Source: Streptomyces olindensis (GTDB lineage: Bacteria; Actinomycetota; Actinomycetes; Streptomycetales; Streptomycetaceae). Taken from it: a stretch of 64,000 nucleotides of DNA. Made by a program: the position numbers and the translations under genes. The notes under the pieces were generated by a model. That model made no database searches and was not told where the DNA came from. It worked only from the letters and a program-made list of their open reading frames with translations. The stretch covers positions 434,001 through 498,000 of the forward strand of contig JJOH01000019.1 in the NCBI GenBank assembly GCA_000696115.1, read 5' to 3'. Shown here piece after piece: positions 1-10,900 of this stretch; the first letter of the stretch is position 1; the number at the start of each line of letters is the position of its first letter.

Positions 1-1774
1 GCAGGGCGCCGGAGATCTGCCCGACGATGTCATGCCGCGTGGCGAACGCGAGCAGCAGGTCCGTCTCGGCGAAGGCCGCGGCGGCGTGCTCCTCGCTCCC
101 GGAGGTCTGCAGGCGCAGGCCGAGGGCGGTCGCCCGCATCCGCAGCAGGCGGGACTCCTGCTGCGGGGCGAGGCCGGGCGTCTCCTCCTGGAGGCGGACC
201 ATGGACGCGTGGGCGGCGGTCAGCGCGGCGGCCTTCGCCTCGGCCCGCTCCGCGCCGTCGGCGGGGCCCTCCGCGGGGATCTCGGCGGTGGCGAACAGGG
301 CACCGGCGCGGGCCACCGCGGCATGACCGGGCAGGCCGGCGTCGTCGTACAGGGCCGCCGCCTCCTCGTAGAGGGCGGCGCAGTCGGCGAACTCGTCCTT
401 GTCGCCCGCCCGGCTCGCCTCGTCGGCCAGCAGGTCCGCGCGCAGGCGCACGAGCGGGCCGACGGCCGGGTCGTCGGGGTGGGTGTACTCGCGGGCGGTG
501 ACGAGGGTGCGCAGCCGTGCCCAGCAGGCGCGTGCGTCCGGATGTCCCTGCTCCTCCAGGGCCCTGGCCCGGAGGATGAGTTCGGGCAGCGACTCGGGGA
601 CGGCGGCGGCCGTGCGGGCGGCGGCAGCGGGGGCCGGGGCGGCCGGGGCCACCTCGTCGAGGCCGCGGGTGCGCAGGGTGAGTTCCAGCGCGTCCAGGAG
701 CGGAGCCCGGTCGAGGCGGGCCGTGCGGCGGTCGGTGTGGGCCGTGGTGCCGTTGCGGGCGTCGAAGCGGGCGGCGAGGTCGTCGGCGCGGCCGCGCACC
801 TCGGCGCGCAGGCCGGCCACGGTCCAGGTGCGGCCCGCGTATCCGGCGGCGGGCAGCTCGCCGTGGCCGAGGAGTTCGACGCGCTGGAGGAGGACCTCCA
901 CGCCGGTGAGGAAGTCGAGCTGCTCCAGCGGCGAGTCGACCTCGTCGAACAGGTTCCGGTTCTCGGCGAGCAGTTCCAGGCCGCGGGCCTCGTTGCCGGT
1001 CAGCGCGCAGAACTCCAGGTGCCGGCCGACCTCGCCGGACATCGAGGGGTTGCGGCGGCAGCCGCGGTAGCCGGCGAGGTGCAGTTCGCGGGCCCGGTCG
1101 GCGCGGTCGGTGCGCAGCAGGGGCAGCAGCGCGTACGAGAAGGAACGGGCGGGTTCCTCCTGGCAGGACTCCTTCCCGGCCAGCACGGGTTCCCAGGTGC
1201 GCAGGGCCCGCTCGTCGTCGCCCGCCCTGAGGTGGTGGCGGGCGCGCTGGCAGATCTCGCAGGCCTCGCAGTCGCTGAGCCGGGTGCGGGTGCGGCCCGC
1301 CCACAGCTCGTAGGCGAGGGCGGTGTCCTCGCCGATGTGGGCGGCGAGCTGGTATGCCTGCCCGTAGTAGGGCTGGAGGCCGAGGCCGGCCTTCTCGTAG
1401 CGGTCGCGCATCTCCGTCAGCCACTGGCGCAGGCTGGTCAGCGGTATCTCGGGCAGGGCGCGCAGCGCGCCGGCCACCCACTTGAACCGCCAGAACAGCA
1501 TGTGGCGCAGGCGGTCGTCGAAGACGTCGGGCTGCTCGTCGAAGAGGGTGAGCAGGCGGGCGAAGACGACGGGCGACTTCCGGGGCTCGGAGCCGTAGGT
1601 GTACGCCTCCTGCAGTTCGAGGAGGGCGTGGACGAGGGGGACGGTCTCCTCGAACTGCTCGGCGGCGTCGACGAGTTCCTCGGCGGTGACGGTGCGGGTG
1701 CGGCCGTAGGGGCGCTGGTCGTTCTCCTGGAGCGCCTGGTACAGCTCGTCGGTGGTCTGGGGTGTGGTCGGCAT
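1..1774 (-). CDS. TPR-like hypothetical protein beside HSP90 gene (3' end outside window)
   Basis: This is an open frame on the minus strand from an ATG at 1774 to the window edge, so about 591 residues are seen and the C-terminus is missing. The protein begins MPTTPQTTDELYQALQ and is almost entirely alpha-helical and Leu/Ala/Arg/Glu-rich. It has recurring aromatic and alanine positions, like tetratricopeptide-type solenoids, and no catalytic motif is visible. It starts 2 bp after the stop of the HSP90-like gene, so the two are very probably co-transcribed and translationally coupled. A helical-repeat partner of the chaperone is a reasonable inference. The family assignment itself is weak, because individual TPR consensus residues are not clear by eye. 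Confidence 0.75.
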   Translation of the reverse strand, partial: MPTTPQTTDELYQALQENDQRPYGRTRTVTAEELVDAAEQFEETVPLVHALLELQEAYTYGSEPRKSPVVFARLLTLFDEQPDVFDDRLRHMLFWRFKWVAGALRALPEIPLTSLRQWLTEMRDRYEKAGLGLQPYYGQAYQLAAHIGEDTALAYELWAGRTRTRLSDCEACEICQRARHHLRAGDDERALRTWEPVLAGKESCQEEPARSFSYALLPLLRTDRADRARELHLAGYRGCRRNPSMSGEVGRHLEFCALTGNEARGLELLAENRNLFDEVDSPLEQLDFLTGVEVLLQRVELLGHGELPAAGYAGRTWTVAGLRAEVRGRADDLAARFDARNGTTAHTDRRTARLDRAPLLDALELTLRTRGLDEVAPAAPAPAAAARTAAAVPESLPELILRARALEEQGHPDARACWARLRTLVTAREYTHPDDPAVGPLVRLRADLLADEASRAGDKDEFADCAALYEEAAALYDDAGLPGHAAVARAGALFATAEIPAEGPADGAERAEAKAAALTAAHASMVRLQEETPGLAPQQESRLLRMRATALGLRLQTSGSEEHAAAAFAETDLLLAFATRHDIVGQISGAL

Positions 1775-1776
1775 CG

Positions 1777-3633
1777 TCAGCTGTCCTTGCGGAGGGCGTG
1801 GGCGAGGAGGTCGAGGAAGGAGCGGTTGATGAGGCTCGACTCGGCGGGCCTGAGCGGGCGGCGGGACAGCATCGCGGCCTGTCCGTAGAGGGCTTCGGCG
1901 CTGGTGCGGGCGAGTTCGGGTTCGTCGATGGTGACGGCGGTGCGGACCAGCGGGTTGAGCTGGTTGAGGATCAGCTGGGCGCGCGGGGCTTCCTGGCGCA
2001 GGGCGCCGAGGATGTCGCCCCACAGGCCGCCCTCCTGCTCGCGGGCGAGCTGGGAGCGGGTGCGTTCGTGCCGGGCCTCGCGGCTGTCCACGAGGAGGGC
2101 GGGGGCGGAGGCGGGCTGGAAGGTGCGCAGCGCGACGTCGCAGTCGAAGACGGCGAGGGCGTCGCGGGCCTGGGCGAGGTAGGCCGCGGCGGCGAGTTCG
2201 GTCTCGCGGTCGACGGGGTCGAGGTGGGCGGTGAGGGTCGCCGGGTCGAGGTCGGCGACGGTGGCCTCGGGCCTGATCTCGGGCAGCCGGTGGACCAGTT
2301 CGCGGTCGTAGGTGTAGCCGCCGTTGACGACGCCGAGCCCGGCGGCCGAGGCGATCGCGGCGACCTGCCGGAACTCCTCCACGCTCGACGTCACGAGGAC
2401 GGTGCGGTGGGTGCGCGCGAACTCGTCGAGGGTGGTGTGCCCGTCGGTGGTCTCGAACGGCAGCCAGGGCAGCAGCATCCGCAGGATTTCGTCGTCGTGC
2501 ACGGCGAGGGACTTCACGGCCAGGTGGTGGGCCTGGAGGAAGCGGTGCAGCAGGTCCGGGTCGCTGGCGGCGGCCCGGGCGATCCAGGCGCGCAGCCGCT
2601 CGGCGAGGGCGTCGCGTACGGCGGCGAGGGTGTCGTCCTCGTACAGGGACTCGCGGGACGCCGTGGGGCGCAGGCTCTCGGCGTCGACGACGCAGCGGAC
2701 GAAGAACGCCCAGTCGGGCAGGATCTCCTCGGCCTGCTCGGAGAGCAGCATGCCCTTGACGTGCACGCGGTGGCCGTGGCGGCGCCCGGCCGGGACCGTC
2801 TCGGGCAGCACGCAGGCGATGCCCTTCAGACCGACGGCGGGCAGGTCCAGCTCGATGGTGTCGAGCGGGGTGAAGCCGAAGACCTCCTCGCCGTAGGCGG
2901 CCAGGGCTCGGGAGCGGGCTCCCGGGGTGGGGTACGTGCGCGCCCAGGGGGCGGGCTCGGGGTTGACGGATGCGCCGGTGGCTCCGGGTCCGGCCGTGCC
3001 GTCGTCGAAGGTCACCGGGTGGCGCAGCAGGGAGCCGAAGTGGCGGGCCAGCGCGTGCACCTGGGCCGGGCGGGTCCACTCGCCCGCGTCGGCGCGGGGC
3101 GTCAGGGTGACCGTGGTGCCGGGGCGGGGGCGGGCGGAGGCGGGCAGGGCGCGGACGGTGTAGCTGCCGTCGCCGCGTCCGCGCCACTCCACGGCCGGGG
3201 CGTCGGGGGTGCGGGCGGAGCGGCTGAGGACGTGGATCTCGTCGGCGACGAGGAAGCAGGAGAGCAGGCCGATGCCGAACTGGCCGATGAAGTCGCCGCG
3301 CTGCTCGGCGATGCGGTCGGCGCGCTTGCTGCTGCGGCCGATGGTGGCGAGGAAGCTGTGGACGTCTGCCTCGGTCAGACCGACGCCGTCGTCCTCGACG
3401 CGTACGACCGAGCCGTCGGCGTACAGGCGGACGCCGAAGGCGTCGGCGGGGGCGGCCGGTTCGAGGGCGTGCCGGGCGGTCAGCGCGTCCACGGCGTTCT
3501 GCATCAGTTCGCGCAGGTAGACGCGGGGGCTGGAGTAGAGGTGGTGGGAGAGGAGGTCGACGAGGCCGCGCAGATCCACCTGGAAGGTGCGGTCGGCGCC
3601 GGCCGGGGTCGCGGCGGTGTCGGGCAGAGTCAT
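1777..3633 (-). CDS. HSP90-family (HtpG-like) molecular chaperone
   Basis: This is a 618-residue GHKL-fold ATPase of HtpG length. The N-terminal nucleotide-binding domain carries the family motifs: Asn46 in ELMQNAVDAL, the DDGVGL loop around 81-86 and the GQFGIGLLS glycine lid around 117-125. A middle domain and a C-terminal dimerisation region follow. The protein is presumably cytosolic and remodels client proteins in an ATP-dependent cycle. The ATG at 3633 is chosen because the frame upstream of it is Arg/Pro-rich non-coding-type sequence. It is followed directly by the TPR-like gene and preceded on the same strand by the uncharacterised gene at 3770-4756. Actinobacterial HSP90 proteins diverge from E. 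coli HtpG, so the assignment is to family level. Confidence 0.88.
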   Translation of the reverse strand: MTLPDTAATPAGADRTFQVDLRGLVDLLSHHLYSSPRVYLRELMQNAVDALTARHALEPAAPADAFGVRLYADGSVVRVEDDGVGLTEADVHSFLATIGRSSKRADRIAEQRGDFIGQFGIGLLSCFLVADEIHVLSRSARTPDAPAVEWRGRGDGSYTVRALPASARPRPGTTVTLTPRADAGEWTRPAQVHALARHFGSLLRHPVTFDDGTAGPGATGASVNPEPAPWARTYPTPGARSRALAAYGEEVFGFTPLDTIELDLPAVGLKGIACVLPETVPAGRRHGHRVHVKGMLLSEQAEEILPDWAFFVRCVVDAESLRPTASRESLYEDDTLAAVRDALAERLRAWIARAAASDPDLLHRFLQAHHLAVKSLAVHDDEILRMLLPWLPFETTDGHTTLDEFARTHRTVLVTSSVEEFRQVAAIASAAGLGVVNGGYTYDRELVHRLPEIRPEATVADLDPATLTAHLDPVDRETELAAAAYLAQARDALAVFDCDVALRTFQPASAPALLVDSREARHERTRSQLAREQEGGLWGDILGALRQEAPRAQLILNQLNPLVRTAVTIDEPELARTSAEALYGQAAMLSRRPLRPAESSLINRSFLDLLAHALRKDS

Positions 3634-3769
3634 CGGCAGTCCGGAGTGGGAGGGGTGACGGGTGTGCGGGCGCACGGCACCTGGGCCGGGTCGGGCGGGT
3701 GAACGGGCGCGCGGGGCCGGCGGGTGCTCGCGGGAGGCGGCACCGGGCGCGGCGGGGCCGGCCGGGTGG

Positions 3770-4756
3770 TCAGGCGCGGCGGTGGTGGCGGGCGAACTGC
3801 TTCTCGGGCTCGCCGAAGTACGTCCACGGCCACTTGGTGTAGGCGCCGTCCAGCGTCTGGAAGACGCGCCGGACCGTGTGGCGCTCACCGGCCAGCGACA
3901 GGGCCATGGCGAACATGTTGTAGTCGTGCTGCCAGCCCGGGCGCCACACGTAGGCGGGGTGGAGGATGCTGCGGTCGGCCGCCTCCCGCAGCTGCGCCCG
4001 GATCTCGTCGGTTTCGAGGTGGTCCCCGCGCTCCGCCTCGACCCACTCCTCGATGTACGCCATGGCGAGCACACAGCCGAGGCGGTGGCCCTCCGGGGCG
4101 CGGGCGGCGGCCTCCTGGGCGAACGCCAGCGCCTGCCCCGGCTCGCCGCCCCAGCGGGGCTGCAGCTGCGACACCCACTCGATATGGGTCTCCAGGTCCA
4201 GCGGGTCGCGGCGCAGGGCGGCGTCGAACCGGGTCTCGTTGACGGCGGAGCCCAGCGACATGCCGCGGCCGGAGGTGAGGAGGCGGCGCCACGGGGTGAC
4301 CCACTCCGGCCGCAGTTCGGCGGCCTCGAACAGCTGCTCCTCGGCGATGTGGAGCCGCTCGTGGAAGACCCGCCACTGCTCCTGCGTGACGTCGACGGCC
4401 CGCGCTGCGGTGCGCGCCTCCCAGCCCCAGATGATGTGCCGGGTGCCGGATATCAGCAGGGCCGTCGCCCGGTGCTCCTTGTCCTCCTCCACGGCCCGGC
4501 CGATCCAGTCCTGCACCCCGTCCAGTTCGGCGAGCTCGCCCAGGACCTGGTGGTCGCGGCCGAGGTCGAAGGGCGCCAGCGCCGCCTTGACCGCCTCCCA
4601 GTCACCCGCGTCGGCCGCCTCCACCAGCGCGAGCACCCGCGCGTCGCCGAGCGCGCGCAGCGTGTACATCCCGTTCTTCTGTCTGCGCGGGACCGGCAGG
4701 GCGTGCGGATCCGCCACCGGTCTCTCCGCCCCCCTGCCGAACAGCTTGCCGAACAT
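3770..4756 (-). CDS. Uncharacterised helical repeat protein (328 aa)
   Basis: The protein begins MFGKLFGRGAERP, has no signal peptide or membrane segment, and consists of helical stretches rich in Trp, Glu and Leu (for example WGWEARTAAR near residue 120). It resembles hypothetical actinobacterial TPR-like proteins, and no enzyme motif is seen. The start at 4756 is preferred to the in-frame ATG at 4825 because conserved-looking sequence begins with MFGKLF. It lies 136 bp upstream of the HSP90-like gene on the same strand and may be part of the same unit. It is divergent from the large PKS gene, with about 185 bp of promoter space between them. I cannot assign a function. Confidence 0.75.
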   Translation of the reverse strand: MFGKLFGRGAERPVADPHALPVPRRQKNGMYTLRALGDARVLALVEAADAGDWEAVKAALAPFDLGRDHQVLGELAELDGVQDWIGRAVEEDKEHRATALLISGTRHIIWGWEARTAARAVDVTQEQWRVFHERLHIAEEQLFEAAELRPEWVTPWRRLLTSGRGMSLGSAVNETRFDAALRRDPLDLETHIEWVSQLQPRWGGEPGQALAFAQEAAARAPEGHRLGCVLAMAYIEEWVEAERGDHLETDEIRAQLREAADRSILHPAYVWRPGWQHDYNMFAMALSLAGERHTVRRVFQTLDGAYTKWPWTYFGEPEKQFARHHRRA

Positions 4757-4940
4757 GCCGCGCCCTCCCCTGGTCCGCGTGATCGTTCGGAGCAGCATAA
4801 ACGGCCCCACGGACACCGCTTCCACAGGGTTTTCACCCGCCTTTCACGGCCCCCGCCCCGGCGTCCCGCGCAGGTCGGCGGCCACGCGTCCACGTACGCT
4901 CAACATCGTTGTGGGGTTGGGGATTTGAAGGGTGGAGCAC

Positions 4941-7900
4941 ATGGGGCGTGACGAGCTGATCCGGCCGGTGGCGGACCTGTTGAAGGAGCACGCCGGGTCG
5001 GCGGCGCGCCGGATCGCGTACGCCGACTCCTCGCGCGGCGTCACCTACGGCGAGCTGGAGCGGCGCACCCGGGGCCTGGCGGCGTACCTCCTGCGGACGG
5101 GGCTGCGTCGCGGCGACCGCGTCGCGATCTGCCTCGGCAACCGTGTGGAGACGGTGGAGAGCTGCCTCGCCGTCCTGCGGGCCGGGCTGGTCGGTGTCCC
5201 GCTCAACCCTCGGTCCTCGGACGCGGAGCTGGCGCACTTCCTGAAGGACAGCGGTGCCGCGTTCGTCATCACGGACGCCGCGCGCCTCGCCCGGCTGCGG
5301 CGCCTGGGACCGCCGTACGACGGCCTGGGCGTCCTGGTCGCGGGCGCCGGCCCGGTCCCGGAGGGCGTCCGGCTGTTCGACAACGCGGCCGAGAGCGAAG
5401 GGGCCGCCGAGAGCGAAGAAGGTGCCGAGTCCGCCGGGATCGACACGCTCGGCCTCGACGAGCCGGCCTGGATGCTCTACACCTCGGGCACCACCCACCG
5501 GCCGAAGGGCGTGCTGTCCACGCAGCGGGCCGCGCTGTGGTCCGTGGCCGCCTGCTACGCCCCGGTGTTCGGTCTCTCGCCCGACGACCGACTGCTGTGG
5601 CCGCTTCCGCTGTTCCACAGTTTCAGCCACTCGCTGGCCATCCTGGGCGTGACGGCCGTGGGCGCGAGCGCCAGGATCGCCGGGGAGCTGCCGGGGCCCG
5701 GCGGTCTGCGGCGGGAGCTGCTCACGGCCCACGAGGAACTCGGCGGGCCCTTCACCCTGCTGGCCGGTGTGCCGGCGACGTACCACGGGCTGGTCGACTC
5801 GGCCGGTGCGGCCCCGCCGGCCCTGCGGCTGTGCCTCGTGGCGGGCGCGCCCAGTGGCCCCGCCCTGCGCGCGGCCGTGGAAGAGGCCGTGGGGGCGCCG
5901 CTGCTCGACGCGTACGGCAGCACCGAGACCTGCGGCATGATCGCGGCCAATCGTCCCGAGGGGCCCCGGGTCGACGGTTCCTGCGGGCCGCCCGTGCCGG
6001 GTGTGGACGTGCGCGTCGTCGATCCGGGGAGCGGCGCGGACGTCCCCGACGGTGAGGAGGGCGAGCTCTGGGTGCGCTCGCCCGGCCTGATGACCGGTTA
6101 CCACGAGCAGCCCGAGGCGACGGCTGCCGCGCTGCGGGACGGCTGGTACCGCACCGGTGACCTCGGCCGCCGCGTCGAGCACGGCCATCTGATGCTCACC
6201 GGGCGGGTCAGCGAGCTGATCATCCGGGGCGGCGAGAACATCCACCCGACGGAGATCGAGCAGGCCCTGCTGCGGTGTCCCGGCGTGTCCGACGCCGTGG
6301 TGGTGGGGGAGCCGCACGACGTGCTGGGCGAGGTGCCGGTCGCCTTCGTCGTACCGGGTCCGGACGGGATGGACGCCGGGCGGGTGCTCGCCGCGTGCCG
6401 GGCCCTCCTGGCCGACTACAAGGTGCCGGCCGCGATCCGCGAGATCGCCGCCGTCCCGCGCACCGCCTCGGGCAAGACCGCCCGGCACGAGCTGAAGGTC
6501 CCGCCGCCGGCCGTCTCCTCCGCGGCCGGCACGGCGCCCACCGCCCTGCGCGAGCGGCTCCTGCCCCTGTCGCGCGACGACCGTCAGCGCGCGTTGCGCG
6601 AGACAGTGCTCGCCGAGACGGCCGAGGTGTGCCGGCTCGCCCCGGACGAGCCGCCCGGGCCGGACAGCCCCTTCGCCGACCTCGGCATGACGTCCGTCGG
6701 CGCGGTCGAACTGGTGGACCGGCTCGCCGCGCTGACCGGCCTGAGCCTGCCGTCGACGCTGGTCTTCGACCACCCGACGCCGGAGGCGGTGGCCCGGTAC
6801 CTGCGGGTCGCGCTCCTCGAAGCCCGGCCGGAGAGCCGCCCGGAGCGGCAGCGCGGACAGGACGGGTCCGCCGAGGACGATCCCGTCGTCATCGTCGCCA
6901 TGGCCTGCCGGTACCCCGGTGACGTCGAATCCCCCGAGGACCTGTGGGAGTTGGTGGCGCGGGGGCGGGACGCCATCTCGGAGTTCCCGGCCGACCGGGG
7001 CTGGGACCTGGACGCCCTCCACGACCCCGACCCCGACCGGATCGGCACGTCGTACACGCGGCACGGCGGGTTCCTGCACCGGGCCGCCGAGTTCGACGCC
7101 GGGCCGTTCGGGATCTCGCCGCGCGAGGCGCTCGCGACGGATCCGCAGCAGCGGCTGCTCCTGGAGACGTCCTGGGAGGTGTGGGAGCGGGCCGGGGTCG
7201 ACCCGGCGTCCGTGCGCGGGAGCGACACCGGTGTGTTCGTGGGCGTGATGTACGGCGACTACGCCACCCGTCTCACCCGCCCCCAGGAGCTGGAGGCGCA
7301 CCTGGGGCTCGGCTCGACGGGCAGCGTGGCCTCCGGACGGCTCTCGTACGTGTACGGGCTGCGCGGTCCCGCCATCACGGTCGACACCGCGTGCTCGTCC
7401 TCGCTGGTGGCGCTGCACTGGGCAGCGCGGGCGCTGCGCTCGGGCGAGTGCTCACTGGCGCTGGCCGGCGGGGTCACGGTGATGGCGACGCCCAAGTCGT
7501 TCCTCGCCTTCAGCCGGCAGCGCGGGCTGGCGCCGGACGGGCGCTGCAAGTCGTTCTCGGCGGCGGCGGACGGCACGGCCTGGGGCGAGGGTGTGGGGCT
7601 CGTGCTGCTGGAGCGGTTGTCGGACGCGCGGCGCAACGGCCATCCGGTGCTGGCCCTGCTCCGCGGCTCCGCGGTCAATTCCGACGGCGCCTCCAACGGG
7701 CTCACCGCGCCCCACGGCCCCGCCCAGCAGGAACTGATCCGGCAGGCACTGGCGGACGCCGGGCTGCGCCCCGGTGACGTGGACGTGGTGGAGGCCCACG
7801 GCACGGGCACCACACTGGGCGACCCCATCGAGGCACAGGCCGTTCTCGCCACGTACGGGCAGGACCGGGAGCGGCCGCTGTGGCTCGGGTCGGTCAAGTC

Positions 7901-10900
7901 CAACCTCGGGCACACGCAGGCGGCGGCCGGAGTCGCCGGCGTCATCAAGATGGTGCAGGCCATGCGGCACGGGGAGTTGCCCCGGACCCTGCACGCCGAG
8001 TCGCCCACACCGCACGTCGACTGGTCCTCGGGCCGGGTGGAACTGCTGACCGCCCCCCGGCCCTGGCCGGCCTCGGACCGTCCGAGGCGTGCGGGGGTCT
8101 CGGCGTTCGGGATCGGCGGGACCAACGCGCATGTGATCCTGGAAGAGGCGCCGAAGACGGCTGTTTCCGCGCCCGAGCCGGCTGGTTCCGCGCCCGAGCC
8201 GGCTCCCGGTCCGGAAACTGCTGCCTCCGCCCCGGCGACGGCTGCCTCCGCGCTGCCGGGGGATACGGCGCGCGGAACGATTGCGTCCGCCCCCGAGACG
8301 GCTGCTTCCCCGCAGCCGGGGGATGCGGCGCCCGAGGCGGCTGCCTCCGCCCCGGAAACGGCTGCTTCCCCGGAGCCGGGGAATGCGGCGCCCGAAACGG
8401 CTGCATCCGCCCCGGAGCCCGTCTCCGCCCTGCCCGCTCCATGGCTGCTCTCCGCCGCCGACGAGGCCGCCCTGCGCGCCCAGGCCGGGCGGCTCGCGGC
8501 CGCGGCGGCGCACCGGCCGGACCTGTCGCCCCTCGGCATCGGCTACTCGCTGGCGGTGTCGCGCGGCGCCCTCGCCCACCGGGCCCTCGTGCCGAGCGGT
8601 GACCGGGCCCGCATGCTGGAGGCGCTGCGCGCCCTCGCGGCGGGCCGCGACGCGCCGGGTGTCGTCCGAGGGGTGGCGGACCCGGAGGTCCGTACGGCGT
8701 TCCTGTTCACCGGGCAAGGCGCCCAGCGCCCGCGGATGGGTGCCGCGCTGCGTGCCGCGTTCCCCGTCTTCGCCGCGGCCTTCGACGAGGCGTGCCGGCA
8801 TCTGGACGACCATCTCCCCCAGCCGCTCAGCGCGGTCCTGTCCGCCGAGCCGGGCTCACCGGAAGCGGCCCTGGTGGACCGTACGGACTTCACCCAGGCC
8901 GGACTGTTCGCCTTCGAGGTGGCCCTGTTCCGGCTGCTGGAGTCGTGGGGCGTGCGAGCCGACCGGCTGGTGGGCCACTCCGTCGGCGAGCTGGCGGCCG
9001 CGCATGTCGCCGGTGTGCTCGATCTGCCCGACGCGGCGACGCTCGTGGCCGCGCGCGGCCGGCTGATGCAGGCCTTGCCCGAGGGCGGCGCGATGGTGGC
9101 ACTGGACGCCACGGAGGACGAAGTCCTCTCCCGGCTGGCCGGGTTCGGGTCCCAGGTTGCGATCGCCTCGGTCAACGGGCCCCGCTCGGTGGTGGTCTCG
9201 GGCGTGGACACCGCGGTGCGGGCGGTCGCGGCCGGCTTCGCCGCGGAGGGGCGCCGCGCCGTGCGGCTGCGTGTGAGTCACGCCTTCCACTCGCCGCTGG
9301 TGGAGCCGATGCTCGACGAGTTCCGGCGCGTCGCCGAGGAGTTGTCCTTCCGGCCGCCGCGCGTCCCGGTCGTCTCCGCGGTGACGGGCCGGGTCGCGGA
9401 GGCCGCCGACCTCTGCTCCCCCGAGTACTGGGTGCGGCACGCCCGGCTGCCCGTGCGCTTCCAGGACGCGGTGCGCCGGCTCGCGGCGGACGGCGTCTCC
9501 GCCTTCCTGGAACTCGGCCCCGGGCCCGTGCTCACCGCGGCGGCCGCCGACTGCCTGACCGGCGCGGAGACGAGCGGCTCCGTGCTCGCCGTGGCCACCC
9601 GGGGCGGTGCGTACGAACCGGAGACGCTCCTGTCGGCCGTGGCGCGGCTGCACGTGGCCGGGGCCGCCGTCGACTGGGCGGCGGCGTACGCGGGTTCCGG
9701 CGCGCGGCGCGTGGACCTGCCGACGTACGCCTTCCAGCGGCAGCGGTACTGGCTCGACGAAGAGCCTCTCCCGGCGCCCGATGCCCAGCCGCTGCTGGGC
9801 CCGGCCTTCCCCGTGCCGGACACCGGGCGGACGGTACTGACCGGACAGTTGTCCCGAGCAGCCCACCCGTGGCTCGCGGACCATGTCGTCGCCGGGCGGG
9901 TGGTCGTACCGGCGACGGTGTTCGTGGAGATGGCCGTGCGGGCGGGCGACGAGGTGGGCTGCGACGCGGTCGACGACCTCGTGCTGCTGTCGCCGCTCGC
10001 CCTGCCCGGCGCCGCGCGTGTGCGGGTCCAGGTCGTGGTGGGCGCTCCCGACGACTCGGGCCGCCGGCCGGTCGACATCTACGCCCGGCCGGAGGAGTCC
10101 GCCGAGGAGGTCCCGTGGACCCGGCACGTCTCCGGGCAGCTGGGCCGCGGCCGTGCCGCCGAGGACGAGCCGGCCCCGTGGCCGCCCGAGGCCGCCGAGG
10201 CGGTCGACCTCACCGGAGCGTACGCCGCCCTCGCCGGGGCCGGGCTCGCGTACGGGCCCGCCTTCCAGGGCGTCGGCGCCGTCTGGCGCTGCGGCGACGA
10301 CGTCTTCGCGGAGGTCCGGCTGCCCGCGCCGCACACGGCGGGGGCGGGCCGGTTCGGGCTCCATCCGGCGCTGTTCGACGCCGCGACGCACGCGCCGCTG
10401 CTGGCCGTGCCCGCCGACGCGGGCGCGATCCGGGTGCCGTTCGCCTGGAGCGGGGTGCGCCTGTACGCCTCCGGGGCCACGGAGCTGCGGGTCCGGGTGA
10501 CCCGGACCGGCGCCGACACCGTCTCGCTCACCCTCACCGACCCGGCCGGCCGGCTCGTGGCCCGCGTGGACTCCCTGACCACCAGGGAACTCCCGGCCGA
10601 GCGGGCCGAGCGGGCCGACCTGACGGACGACGTCGTACGCGGGTCGCTGCTGCGCCCCGAATGGACCCCCCTCGAACTCTCCGAAGACGTCGATGAACGC
10701 GCCTGGGAGGTGCGCGGTCCGGACGAACTCGGCCTCGCCGCGTACCTGCCCTGCGCCGGGAAACCGGAGTTCGTCGCCGTCACGGCCCTGGCCCGCGCGA
10801 CGGACCCCGATATGCCGGCGGCCGTCCACGAGTTGACCGGCAGGGTGCTCTCGGCGCTCCAGGACCTGCAGGACGATCCGCACACGGCGGGTTCACGGCT

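Noticed and set aside
32..1888. Long plus-strand open frames of 600 or more codons opposite the TPR-like and HSP90-like genes
   Set aside because: They are Gly/Val/Glu/Gln-rich mirror frames caused by high GC third positions. The minus-strand frames hold the real HSP90 motifs.
4833..7418. Long minus-strand open frame across the acyl-AMP ligase and KS of the PKS
   Set aside because: Low-complexity Arg/Gly/Pro/Gln composition without motifs, directly antisense to conserved catalytic domains.
8195..8425. CRISPR-like array suggested by regular 60-bp repeats
   Set aside because: The repeats are contiguous without unique spacers, lie in frame inside the PKS gene and encode a linker.
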